The notes under the pieces: generated by a model
Seen by the model: the letters and a program-made list of their open reading frames with translations, nothing else
Told to the model about the DNA's origin: nothing
Databases searched by the model: none
In this document: one piece after another, positions 14,720 to 21,126 of the stretch
How positions within the stretch are numbered: the first letter of the stretch is position 1
Layout of the letters: every line of letters begins with the position of its first letter
Assembly: GCA_020433835.1 (NCBI GenBank)
Contig: JAGRBY010000050.1
Coordinates: 1 to 21,126 of the forward strand
Reading direction: 5' to 3'
Source: Anaerolineae bacterium
GTDB taxonomy: Bacteria; Chloroflexota; Anaerolineae; 4572-78; J111
DNA: 21,126 bases
Translations under genes and position numbers: made by a program

Positions 14720-17044
14720 TTACATAGAGGACTCTACATTATTGGGGGTTGTTTCCGGTTCATCTATGCCATCTGTGTCTGGGTCGATGACAGGAATTGC
14801 AAAGCTGAAGGTACTGCCCTTATTAATCTGGCTTTCCATCCACATTTCACCATCATGCGCTTCAACAATAGCTTTACTGGTATACAATCCTAATCCGGCC
14901 CCACTTACTTCAAACGTGCTTTCATCGTGAATTGCTCTAAAGAAGCGCGTGTATAGATAGCGCTGCTGCTCTTTAGCAATCCCAACACCCGTATCGATAA
15001 CGTGCACCTGCGCTTTGCCATTTTTACGGATAACTTGTATCTCTACATCGCCGCCCGGCAAGGTGTAATCATACGCATTTTTCATTAAATTATGAAGTAC
15101 CCGTGTCAGTCGGTTGTGATCACCGGCTACCCAAATAGGCTCGCTGGGTAGATGGCTGTTCAACGTCAATTCACGTTCTTCCAGCTTATCGGTCCAATTC
15201 TGAACCTCTTCTTGTATTAACTGGGTTAGGTCAAGCGGCTCGCGGTCGACACCTAACTCACCGGCATCAATCTGCGAAAGATCAAGCATTGCCTGAATAA
15301 GGTTGTCTAAATCCGTCAGTTCTTTGTCCATCGTATTTACAATAGACATTTGTCGTTGGCCCATCTTATCCTCAGGTGGCTTCATCTCCAGCATCATTTT
15401 CAATAAGCTATTATACCCTTTAATGGCGGTTAAGGGCGTTTTAAGCTCGTGCGATATGCTGGTGATAAACTCATCCTTCAGTTTTTCCGACTCAACTTCG
15501 CGTGTAATATCACGCAGAACCACAACAATTCCCAGCTTTTTGCTGTCTGACGTAATTACCGGTGCCCGTAACCTATTTAGCACTTGACGCCCAATCTCAA
15601 TGCGATCAAAATCTTCAAACTCAGGGCTAGTAATCTGCTTTAAAAATGGTTTAACGTCGATATTGCTTGGAAGCTGTTTTATTATTTTATTGTTTCTCGT
15701 AATAACAATCCGGACATTGTCCTCTTTCAATTTCTCTAAAGTTTTTTGAGCCGCAGGATTTGTTACTAAAACCTCGCCGTCTATCCCTTGTACCAGTACT
15801 CCATCAGTAATACTATTGAGAATAGCGTTAAGTTTGCTGGCTTCTTCTTCTTGCTTTTTTAGCAAACGGCGCAGCTCTCCCGTCATCCTATCAAAGGTAG
15901 CCGCCAGAACACCAACTTCGTCATCCCCCTGCACACCCGTTTGTTGCTCCAGGTCACCTTCGGCAATCGAGCGCGCCGTTCGAGCCAACTGGAGGATAGG
16001 TCGGCTAATAACCCGCGAAATAGTGTAGCCTACTCCAAAAACAGCCAGCCCTCCAATCGTAAAGATTGTAACCAAAAGAAGCTGACTTTGGCCGGTTGTG
16101 TCAGTAATAAAATTGGTGGTCAGTGCCACGGCGAATACACCGTAAACGCGCCCTCTCAAAATAAAGGGCGCGTAGGCTAACCGATAATTTCTATCACGGA
16201 TGGATACTCGGGTGGATGATGGTGTTTGGCTGTCGCCTACAGCTACCTCATCCAGCAACGTAACCTCTTCGTTACTGCTTACCACTTCTTGGTATCGATC
16301 CGACGTAAATACAGAAAAAACTTCTTTGTTCTCTTTCTCACTCAAACCGAACGTAGAAGCCATAACCTCGCCGGATTTGTTGAACAAAACAAGCTGGGCC
16401 AGGGCCAAACCCTGCAAAGTTTGTATCTCTTTGTCCAGATAAGTGCCCACCAGAGCAGCCCCTACAACACCATGGCTGTCTTCAATAGGGCCAATCGTGT
16501 AAATAATTAATTCGTCTGTGGCAGGGTCTCGGGCCAGTTGGGCTTCCTTTTGCCCTTGCGGATTGGCCATTATCTGGTGAACGGTGGGCCATTCACTATA
16601 ATTGAGGTTACGCTCAGGGGTGGTAATAACAAAACCATCCGGATCACGATGGAACCGAAGCATCTCTTTACTTTGGGTATCCAGAATAACAATACTGTCG
16701 ATACCTTTAGAGTTGGCAATAATGGGGAAAATTAACGCCTCAAGCTGCTGATAATCGCGGTCAACAACCGCATCAGGAACGCCAATTGTATTAACCACCG
16801 CTCGTTCTATTTCAAGGCGGAAACGTTCGCGGTCAACAACCTCATCGCTAACAACTCGACCAGCTTCTAAAAGCTGGTTTTTGAGTCGATCTTCAAATGA
16901 AGTTGCTACCAACCGCGTAACAATAAAAATCCCCATTGCGGCTAACAAAACCGTTAACACGGCATATGGGATAATGATTTTTTTGCTTATGCTTGAGGCA
17001 AAGTAGTGGACTACTGTACGCGACCACCCAAACATGATCTTCAC
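14720..17044 (-). CDS. HAMP-PAS sensor histidine kinase
   Basis: The 774-residue transmembrane sensor has TM1 at ~22-44, a ~270-residue extracytoplasmic sensor region that looks Cache-like (45-318), and TM2 at ~320-345. HAMP (~345-398), a PAS-like domain (~402-515), HisKA (~520-590) and HATPase_c (~638-752) follow. The phospho-acceptor is H532 in SHELKTPLTAIKGY. The ATPase boxes are HNLMKNAYDYT (651-661), DTGVGI (684-689), FFRA (701-704) and GAGLGLY (715-721). It should autophosphorylate and pass phosphate to an unlinked response regulator, since none is encoded here. The start is GTG 17044 with ATG 17035 (Met4) as an equally possible start; no strong Shine-Dalgarno is visible. The signal is unknown. 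Its position upstream of the surface operon on the same strand suggests an envelope-related role. Confidence 0.92.
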   Translation of the reverse strand: MKIMFGWSRTVVHYFASSISKKIIIPYAVLTVLLAAMGIFIVTRLVATSFEDRLKNQLLEAGRVVSDEVVDRERFRLEIERAVVNTIGVPDAVVDRDYQQLEALIFPIIANSKGIDSIVILDTQSKEMLRFHRDPDGFVITTPERNLNYSEWPTVHQIMANPQGQKEAQLARDPATDELIIYTIGPIEDSHGVVGAALVGTYLDKEIQTLQGLALAQLVLFNKSGEVMASTFGLSEKENKEVFSVFTSDRYQEVVSSNEEVTLLDEVAVGDSQTPSSTRVSIRDRNYRLAYAPFILRGRVYGVFAVALTTNFITDTTGQSQLLLVTIFTIGGLAVFGVGYTISRVISRPILQLARTARSIAEGDLEQQTGVQGDDEVGVLAATFDRMTGELRRLLKKQEEEASKLNAILNSITDGVLVQGIDGEVLVTNPAAQKTLEKLKEDNVRIVITRNNKIIKQLPSNIDVKPFLKQITSPEFEDFDRIEIGRQVLNRLRAPVITSDSKKLGIVVVLRDITREVESEKLKDEFITSISHELKTPLTAIKGYNSLLKMMLEMKPPEDKMGQRQMSIVNTMDKELTDLDNLIQAMLDLSQIDAGELGVDREPLDLTQLIQEEVQNWTDKLEERELTLNSHLPSEPIWVAGDHNRLTRVLHNLMKNAYDYTLPGGDVEIQVIRKNGKAQVHVIDTGVGIAKEQQRYLYTRFFRAIHDESTFEVSGAGLGLYTSKAIVEAHDGEMWMESQINKGSTFSFAIPVIDPDTDGIDEPETTPNNVESSM

Positions 17045-17159
17045 AATCCAAACGGTGGGATATTCAACTGGTAAGTAACCATTTTTAGAATAGTTTAAAC
17101 CATAGATGTTAAACTTCAGAATTATCCAGTTAGAAAACCACGTCTCTTTTTTGGCTCTA

Positions 17160-17168
17160 TGGTATAAT
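17160..17168 (+). promoter_or_regulatory. Extended -10 promoter for mnmE
   Basis: TGG-TATAAT at 17160-17168 is identical to the element upstream of the 4370 sensor gene. No good -35 is seen at 16-18 bp. It lies 47 bp before the mnmE ATG in the divergent intergenic region (17045-17215). The kinase on the other strand must have its own promoter in the same region, but I could not identify it. Confidence 0.55.
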
Positions 17169-17215
17169 GATCAACACAGAAAATAAGCTATAACTACAGC
17201 GAAGATACCTTAATT

Positions 17216-18586
17216 ATGTACAGTTTAGATGATACCATAGCTGCTATTGCCACGTCAATAGGCCAAAGTGGTGTAGGCATTGTTAAGATTAGTGGGCCGG
17301 AAGCCCCAAAAATTGCCTACACTATCTTCCGCTCGGCCAAAGGCATCACCAAATTTCAACCCTATCACCTTCATTACGGACAAATTATCGATCCGCACCA
17401 CGATACCGTACTCGATGAAGCGCTCGTTGTGCATATGCCTAAACCTCACAGTTACACCCGGCAGGATGTTATCGAGATTCAATCTCATGGCAGTATGGTG
17501 GCACTTCGCAGCATCCTCCAGATAGTTCTTAGTTTAGGCGCGCGGCTGGCTGAACCGGGCGAACTTACGTTGCGCGCTTTCCTTAACGGTCGGCTGGATT
17601 TAGCCCAGGCCGAGTCCGTCCTTGATATTATTGAAGCCAAAACCGATGCTGCCCTGCGCGTTGCTACCGATCAACTGGGCGGCAGTTTGTCGCAACAGGT
17701 GACCTCTGTCCGCCGTATGTTGCTCGACACCTTGGCTTTTTTAGAGGCCAGCATCGACTTTGTTGAGGATGAAATACCGCTGCAAGATGTTGTTGGCCCC
17801 TTGCAAGATATTTGCATCGAATTAGAAAAATTGTTAAAAACAGCCGATCAAGGCCTCATTTATCGTCAGGGCGTGAAAGCTGCTATTGTTGGTCAGCCTA
17901 ATGTGGGCAAAAGCAGCCTGCTCAACGCCTTGCTGCGTGGCGACCGCGCTATCGTAACCGATATTCCCGGCACAACCCGTGACACATTAGAGGAAACCAC
18001 CAATATGGGCGGCATCCCCTTAGTTTTGGTTGATACGGCTGGAATTCGAACAGAAACGTCAGATGAGGTAGAACGAATTGGCGTCGAACGCAGCCAAACC
18101 GCGTTGGAACGCGCGGATCTGGCTTTGATGGTCGTTGATGGTAGTCGAGAACTGGATGATCGTGATTGGGCAATTGCTGATTTGATCCGGAGCAAACCTG
18201 TTATTTTAATTGTCAACAAAACCGATTTGCCGGCAGCGTTTCCTCTCTCTCCTCAATTTTTACCAAATGCAACGCGGGTTCATCTGTCCGCTTTAACACA
18301 ACAGGGTATCGATCAGTTAGAAACAGAAATTGGCACTATTGTAATGAATGGCCGGGTTACCTTGGCCGATGAACCGATGGTCAGCAACCCCCGTCACAAA
18401 GCCTTGATCCAACAAGCCCTCGATCATACTGTTTCTGCCATCAACGGTCAACAGGCCGGCCTTACACCCGATCTCGTCTCTATCGACGTTCGCGAAGCCG
18501 TCGAGGCCCTGGGCAGTATCACCGGCGAAACCGTCACGGAAGATCTGCTCGACACGATCTTTAGTAAATTTTGTATTGGTAAATAA
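17216..18586 (+). CDS. mnmE: tRNA uridine-5-carboxymethylaminomethyl(34) synthesis GTPase MnmE
   Basis: MnmE, with MnmG, installs the (carboxymethyl)aminomethyl group on U34 of certain tRNAs, using GTP hydrolysis and 5,10-methylene-THF. The 456-residue protein has the N-terminal folate-binding domain beginning DDTIAAIATSIGQSGVGIVK (about 1-120), a helical domain, and an inserted GTPase domain (about 218-375). The GTPase motifs are GQPNVGKSS (226-234), the TTRDT switch (253-257), DTAG (273-276) and NKTD (334-337). The invariant C-terminal FCIGK with Cys453 is intact. Length is normal for the family. The Shine-Dalgarno is weak (GAAGAT). It ends 2 bp from the convergent ruvA stop. MnmG is not in the window. 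Confidence 0.97.
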   Translation: MYSLDDTIAAIATSIGQSGVGIVKISGPEAPKIAYTIFRSAKGITKFQPYHLHYGQIIDPHHDTVLDEALVVHMPKPHSYTRQDVIEIQSHGSMVALRSILQIVLSLGARLAEPGELTLRAFLNGRLDLAQAESVLDIIEAKTDAALRVATDQLGGSLSQQVTSVRRMLLDTLAFLEASIDFVEDEIPLQDVVGPLQDICIELEKLLKTADQGLIYRQGVKAAIVGQPNVGKSSLLNALLRGDRAIVTDIPGTTRDTLEETTNMGGIPLVLVDTAGIRTETSDEVERIGVERSQTALERADLALMVVDGSRELDDRDWAIADLIRSKPVILIVNKTDLPAAFPLSPQFLPNATRVHLSALTQQGIDQLETEIGTIVMNGRVTLADEPMVSNPRHKALIQQALDHTVSAINGQQAGLTPDLVSIDVREAVEALGSITGETVTEDLLDTIFSKFCIGK

Positions 18587-18588
18587 CC

Positions 18589-19173
18589 TTAAAACTTGGC
18601 TAAACTGCTTAGCGCGATGCGTATCTTTTCTTCAGTACTTTCATTTTTGGCGTCGGCCGGCAATTGCTGTAAAGCCGCTTGTGCTTCAACAACGCTGTAG
18701 CCGAGCGTTGTCAGGGCGGCAATCACCTCGCCGTCACTATCACTAAATGGCGTTGAAGCCACAAAAATATCGTCCAGCCCCACTTTGTCTTTTAATTGAA
18801 AGACAATCTGTTTAGCCTTCTTAGGCCCGATGCCCGGCACCCGGGCGAATAGCGCTGCCTCTTCCCGAGCTACGGCCTGTCGCAGTGTCTCCGCCGGAAT
18901 ATGGGACAAAATCGCCAGCGCCACCTTCGGCCCGATGCCTTGCACTTTCAGCAACAGCCGAAAAAGTTCAAGCTCCTCTTTGTCGGGAAAACCAAACAAC
19001 GTGAGTTCTTGTTCGCGTACATGCAGATGGGTGAAGATCGCGGTAGTCGAAAAAAAAAAAAAAAAAAAAAGCAGCGTGGTAGGTGCCAGCACCACATACC
19101 CCACCCCGCCAACCTCCAGTAGTACGCTATCTTCCTCTTTGTCGATAACTTCGCCGCGCAGCGAACCAATCAT
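18589..19173 (-). CDS. ruvA: Holliday junction branch migration protein RuvA, with a poly-Phe tract
   Basis: RuvA tetramers bind the four-way junction and load the RuvB motor. The protein is 194 residues, about family length. Domain I starts MIGSLRGEVIDK with VGGVGYVV. The paired helix-hairpin-helix motifs of domain II are visible (KVQGIGPKVALAILS and RVPGIGPKKAKQIV), and the C-terminal RuvB-contact domain ends EEKIRIALSSL. The oddity is a 21-nt T run on the coding strand (19050-19070) encoding LLFFFFFFST in domain I. E. coli has a charged loop of similar length there, between VGYEVHMP and FTH. The frame stays open and total spacing is about one residue shorter, so the product may still fold, or the tract may be a sequence error. 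It follows ruvC by 3 bp; no ruvB follows. Confidence 0.93.
   Translation of the reverse strand: MIGSLRGEVIDKEEDSVLLEVGGVGYVVLAPTTLLFFFFFFSTTAIFTHLHVREQELTLFGFPDKEELELFRLLLKVQGIGPKVALAILSHIPAETLRQAVAREEAALFARVPGIGPKKAKQIVFQLKDKVGLDDIFVASTPFSDSDGEVIAALTTLGYSVVEAQAALQQLPADAKNESTEEKIRIALSSLAKF
19050..19070. repeat. 21-nt A/T homopolymer inside ruvA
   Basis: A run of 21 A on the + strand (21 T on the ruvA coding strand) stands alone in otherwise mixed-composition sequence. Its length is a multiple of three as written, and ruvA stays in frame across it. Runs of this length are highly slippage-prone in replication and in sequencing. Confidence 0.95.
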
Positions 19174-19176
19174 AAA

Positions 19177-19662
19177 TCACTCTAACCATCGTAATCGCGC
19201 TGAGTGTAAATGGCAAATTGCAACAGCCAGCGCGTCAGCCGCATCATCCGGACGCGGAATATCATCCAGCGACAGCAGCAATTGAACCATCTGCTGCATC
19301 TGTTTTTTATCTGCGCCGCCGTGGCCCGTAATCGCTTGCTTGACTTCAAGGGGTTTATATTCGGTAATTGATAAGTTAGCGTTGGCGAGTGCCAACATCG
19401 CCGCCCCGCGACCGTGGCCAACTGCCAGGGCCGTTTTGGCATTTTTGCTGAAAAATAACTCTTCAATCGCCGAGTCTGAAGGCTGCCACTGGCTCACAAT
19501 ATCCGTAATCTCGCGATAAATCACTTGTAAACGTTCCGGCAAAGGCATACCGGCTGGTGTGGTAATAACGCCGCCGGCAATCATCCGCAGATCGTTACCA
19601 TCGCCCTCTACAACGCCCCAGCCGGTAATCGCCGTACCGGGGTCGATGCCAATAACCCGCAC
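19177..19662 (-). CDS. ruvC: Crossover junction endodeoxyribonuclease RuvC
   Basis: RuvC is the resolvase that nicks Holliday junctions symmetrically. The 161-residue length is normal. The RNase H-like fold carries the acidic metal-binding residues D7 (IGIDPGTAITGWG), E67 (AIEELFF), D140 and D143 (DDAADALAVAICH). The basic, glycine-rich ITGHGGADKKQM segment is also conserved. The start is GTG (19660-19662). It overlaps the yebC stop by one base (TAGTG), so translational coupling with yebC is likely. ruvA follows after 3 bp. Confidence 0.96.
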   Translation of the reverse strand: MRVIGIDPGTAITGWGVVEGDGNDLRMIAGGVITTPAGMPLPERLQVIYREITDIVSQWQPSDSAIEELFFSKNAKTALAVGHGRGAAMLALANANLSITEYKPLEVKQAITGHGGADKKQMQQMVQLLLSLDDIPRPDDAADALAVAICHLHSARLRWLE

Positions 19663-20414
19663 TACGCCGCTTCAAGTTCCGCGATAGCTTCATCGCTGAT
19701 AGCCAGGCCGGAATAGACGTTTTGCACATCGTCCAACTCTTCCAGACCTTCGATGATGGCCATCACCTGGAGCGTTTCCTTCGGGCCTAACTCGATCTCA
19801 TTCTTGGGAATTTGCGAAAGCTGGGCATCGGCAATTTTGAGACCGTTATCCGCCAGAGCGGTACTCACGGCGTGCAAATCGGTAGCAGCCGTATAGATTT
19901 CAAACAGTTCGTCGCTAATCTCAACATCCTCTGCCCCGGCATCGACCGCCAGCATAAAAACTTCATCAGGATCTTGATTGGTTCGCTCGATGGTAATATA
20001 GCCCTTCAAATCGAACATCCAACTGACGGCTCCAGCCTCAGCCAGGTTGCCGCCGTGTCGGTTCATAATTTTGCGGATGTCGGCCAAAGTTCGATTCCGG
20101 TTGTCGGTCAGGCACTCAATCAACACAGGGATACCGTGCGGAGCATACGCTTCGTAGGTTAACTCATCAACATCACCGCCGGCTAACTCGCCCGTACCTT
20201 TTTTAATTGCCCGCTCGATGTTGTCTTTAGGCATATTAGCCGCTTTGGCTTTATCTACCGCCATCCGCAGGCTTGGGTTACTGTCAGGATCACTGCTGCC
20301 GTTGCGAGCCGCCAGCGTAATATCCCGCGCAATCCGCGTAAAAATTTTACCGCGTTTGGCGTCCTCGGCCCCCTTTTTGCGTTTAATTGTGCTCCATTTA
20401 CTATGACCAGACAT
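19662..20414 (-). CDS. yebC: YebC/PmpR family protein (TACO1-like)
   Basis: The 250-residue protein has the family N-terminus MSGHSKWSTIKRKKGAEDAK, the GKIFTRIARDI segment, NMPKDNIERAIKKGTG, the YEAYAPHGIPVLIECLTDN strand, and the acidic C-terminal domain. Members have been described as transcriptional regulators, and more recently as ribosome-associated factors relieving stalls at proline-rich stretches. That could matter for neighbours with long PPT linkers, although yebC is conserved regardless of them. A good Shine-Dalgarno (GAGGTG, 5 bp spacing) precedes ATG 20414. It heads the yebC-ruvC-ruvA operon, a common bacterial arrangement. Confidence 0.95.
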   Translation of the reverse strand: MSGHSKWSTIKRKKGAEDAKRGKIFTRIARDITLAARNGSSDPDSNPSLRMAVDKAKAANMPKDNIERAIKKGTGELAGGDVDELTYEAYAPHGIPVLIECLTDNRNRTLADIRKIMNRHGGNLAEAGAVSWMFDLKGYITIERTNQDPDEVFMLAVDAGAEDVEISDELFEIYTAATDLHAVSTALADNGLKIADAQLSQIPKNEIELGPKETLQVMAIIEGLEELDDVQNVYSGLAISDEAIAELEAA

Positions 20415-20476
20415 TTTACACCTCTTTGCTCGATAAAAATTGGTTACCGGCTCAACCGATAGCCAAGTAGAGTGAT

Positions 20477-20505
20477 ATTATATCATTAAGCCTTGAATCT
20501 GACTA
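20477..20505 (-). promoter_or_regulatory. Promoter of the yebC-ruvC-ruvA operon
   Basis: On the minus strand, TAGTCA (20500-20505, 4 of 6 to consensus) is followed after 17 bp by TATAAT (20477-20482), preceded by TGA to give an extended -10. The -10 sits in a perfect 6-1-6 palindrome TGATAT-T-ATATCA (20473-20485). The leader to the yebC ATG is about 62 bp. No LexA-type site was recognised. Confidence 0.6.
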
Positions 20506-20532
20506 GGGAATGACGTGGGGAATAATACAGCT

Positions 20533-20832
20533 TTATGAGTTGATATCTTGCACCGTATCCCAAACAATTTTCGGATGTCTCGCCGCCACTTGCAGTAAGA
20601 CCCGCGCTGCCCCTCTCGGCGAGCGTCGCCCTTGTTCCCAGTTTTGCAGTGTCTTAATACTGATGCCTAACAATGAAGCAAATTGACTTTGTGATAGATT
20701 ATAATTCTCGCGAATACCTTTAACATCAGGCTCTTCGATAACAAATCGGCGCGATGGTTTCTGATCGCCCCGTAAAATAGCTCCACCCTCTTTAACGCTT
20801 TCAACAAGCTCATCAAACAAACCTTCGTTCAT
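20533..20832 (-). CDS. HTH antitoxin / regulator, HigA-NadS type
   Basis: The 99-residue protein has a short N-terminal segment (MNEGLFDELVESVKEGGAI), a basic/acidic stretch, and an XRE-type helix-turn-helix (about 38-80: SQSQFASLLGISIKTLQNWE followed by QGRRSP). This layout is typical of the NadS/HigA antitoxins that pair with RelE/HigB-type toxins: the antitoxin neutralises the toxin and represses the operon. The start ATG overlaps the toxin stop in ATGA, giving the toxin-first gene order of higBA. There is no visible terminator between it and the yebC promoter. Confidence 0.85.
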   Translation of the reverse strand: MNEGLFDELVESVKEGGAILRGDQKPSRRFVIEEPDVKGIRENYNLSQSQFASLLGISIKTLQNWEQGRRSPRGAARVLLQVAARHPKIVWDTVQDINS

Positions 20833-21126
20833 TTATACTCTGCCTCAACAATCTTTTTCAATATTTGCACCTGTTCTCTCGTGAGATTTTCTTGATCCGT
20901 TTTATCATAAATGAGTAACATAAGAAGCCGATCCGTTTTTGTTGCCCAGAAATAGATTATCCGTGTTCCACCTCGTTTACCTCGTCCTCGCAACCCCCAA
21001 CGAACCTTTCGTAACCCGCCGCTACCGATAATAATTCGTCCCATATCAGGCTGTTTTACCAAGGCCAAGTGTCGATCTGTTGACTGATAGGAGAATGTCA
21101 TTCCCGCTAAAAGCAGACTCTGTTCG
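20829..21126 (-). CDS. RelE/HigB-family toxin, 5' end beyond the window (partial)
   Basis: The C-terminal core is characteristic of the HigB-like family: IGSGGLRKVRWGLRGRGKRG followed by GTRIIYFWATKTDRLLMLLIYDKT. These toxins are ribosome-dependent mRNA interferases, and the basic GRGKRGG loop is the conserved part. An ATG at 21099-21101 would give 90 residues, but that start cuts into the family's N-terminal region. The frame remains open upstream to the window edge (codons reading EQSLLLAG), as expected for a ~105-115-residue toxin whose true start lies outside. It overlaps the antitoxin by 4 bp. Activity cannot be judged without the missing N-terminus. Confidence 0.8.
   Translation of the reverse strand, partial: EQSLLLAGMTFSYQSTDRHLALVKQPDMGRIIIGSGGLRKVRWGLRGRGKRGGTRIIYFWATKTDRLLMLLIYDKTDQENLTREQVQILKKIVEAEYK

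Noticed and set aside
17216..18586. mnmE as a plain Era-like GTPase
   Set aside because: The full N-terminal folate domain and the terminal FCIGK are present, so MnmE is certain.

Overview
The window most likely comes from a Chloroflexota bacterium of the Anaerolineae type, probably a metagenomic or uncultured lineage. That assignment is inferred from gene content, not from a search: an adenosylcobalamin-dependent CarH-type repressor beside a photolyase, very large secreted DUF11 and Ig-like proteins with Pro/Thr linkers, a LysM/IPT protein, and a GAF-PAS histidine-kinase-like protein whose phospho-acceptor is replaced by Gln. Base composition is balanced. GTG starts are common, and several promoters have the extended -10 form TGnTATAAT.

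Layout. (1) 1-4224, + strand, a light-response and DNA-repair block. It holds a promoter region with a GCAAAG-type hairpin repeat, a MerR/B12 photoreceptor regulator, a decayed short-chain dehydrogenase gene (N-terminal half lost, frameshift, internal stop), a small membrane-anchored protein of unknown function, and a class I DNA photolyase with a complete Trp triad. (2) 4303-8627, + strand: a promoter, a 950-residue membrane kinase-like sensor without its catalytic His, and a membrane-anchored LysM-IPT protein, closed by a strong terminator. (3) 8643-14475, - strand: two large exported proteins in one likely operon, an Ig-repeat/FN3 protein followed by a DUF11-repeat protein. (4) 14720-17044, - strand: a canonical HAMP-PAS histidine kinase. 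(5) 17216-18586, + strand: mnmE, converging with only 2 bp of spacing on the - strand operon yebC-ruvC-ruvA (18589-20414). (6) 20533 to the window end, - strand: a HigB/HigA-type toxin-antitoxin pair, with the toxin running off the window.

How the parts may work together. CarH-type repressors release DNA when light breaks the Co-C bond of adenosylcobalamin, and photolyase uses light to repair pyrimidine dimers, so the first block reads as a light-inducible repair unit. The middle of the window is envelope-oriented: two sensor proteins flank three exported or anchored surface proteins. The right side is housekeeping (tRNA wobble modification, Holliday junction processing), followed by a TA module.

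The most notable oddities are a 21-nt A/T homopolymer inside ruvA that encodes six Phe in a row, the Gln-for-His kinase, the non-canonical B12 motif and extra C-terminal domain of the CarH-like protein, and the SDR remnant stranded between regulator and photolyase.
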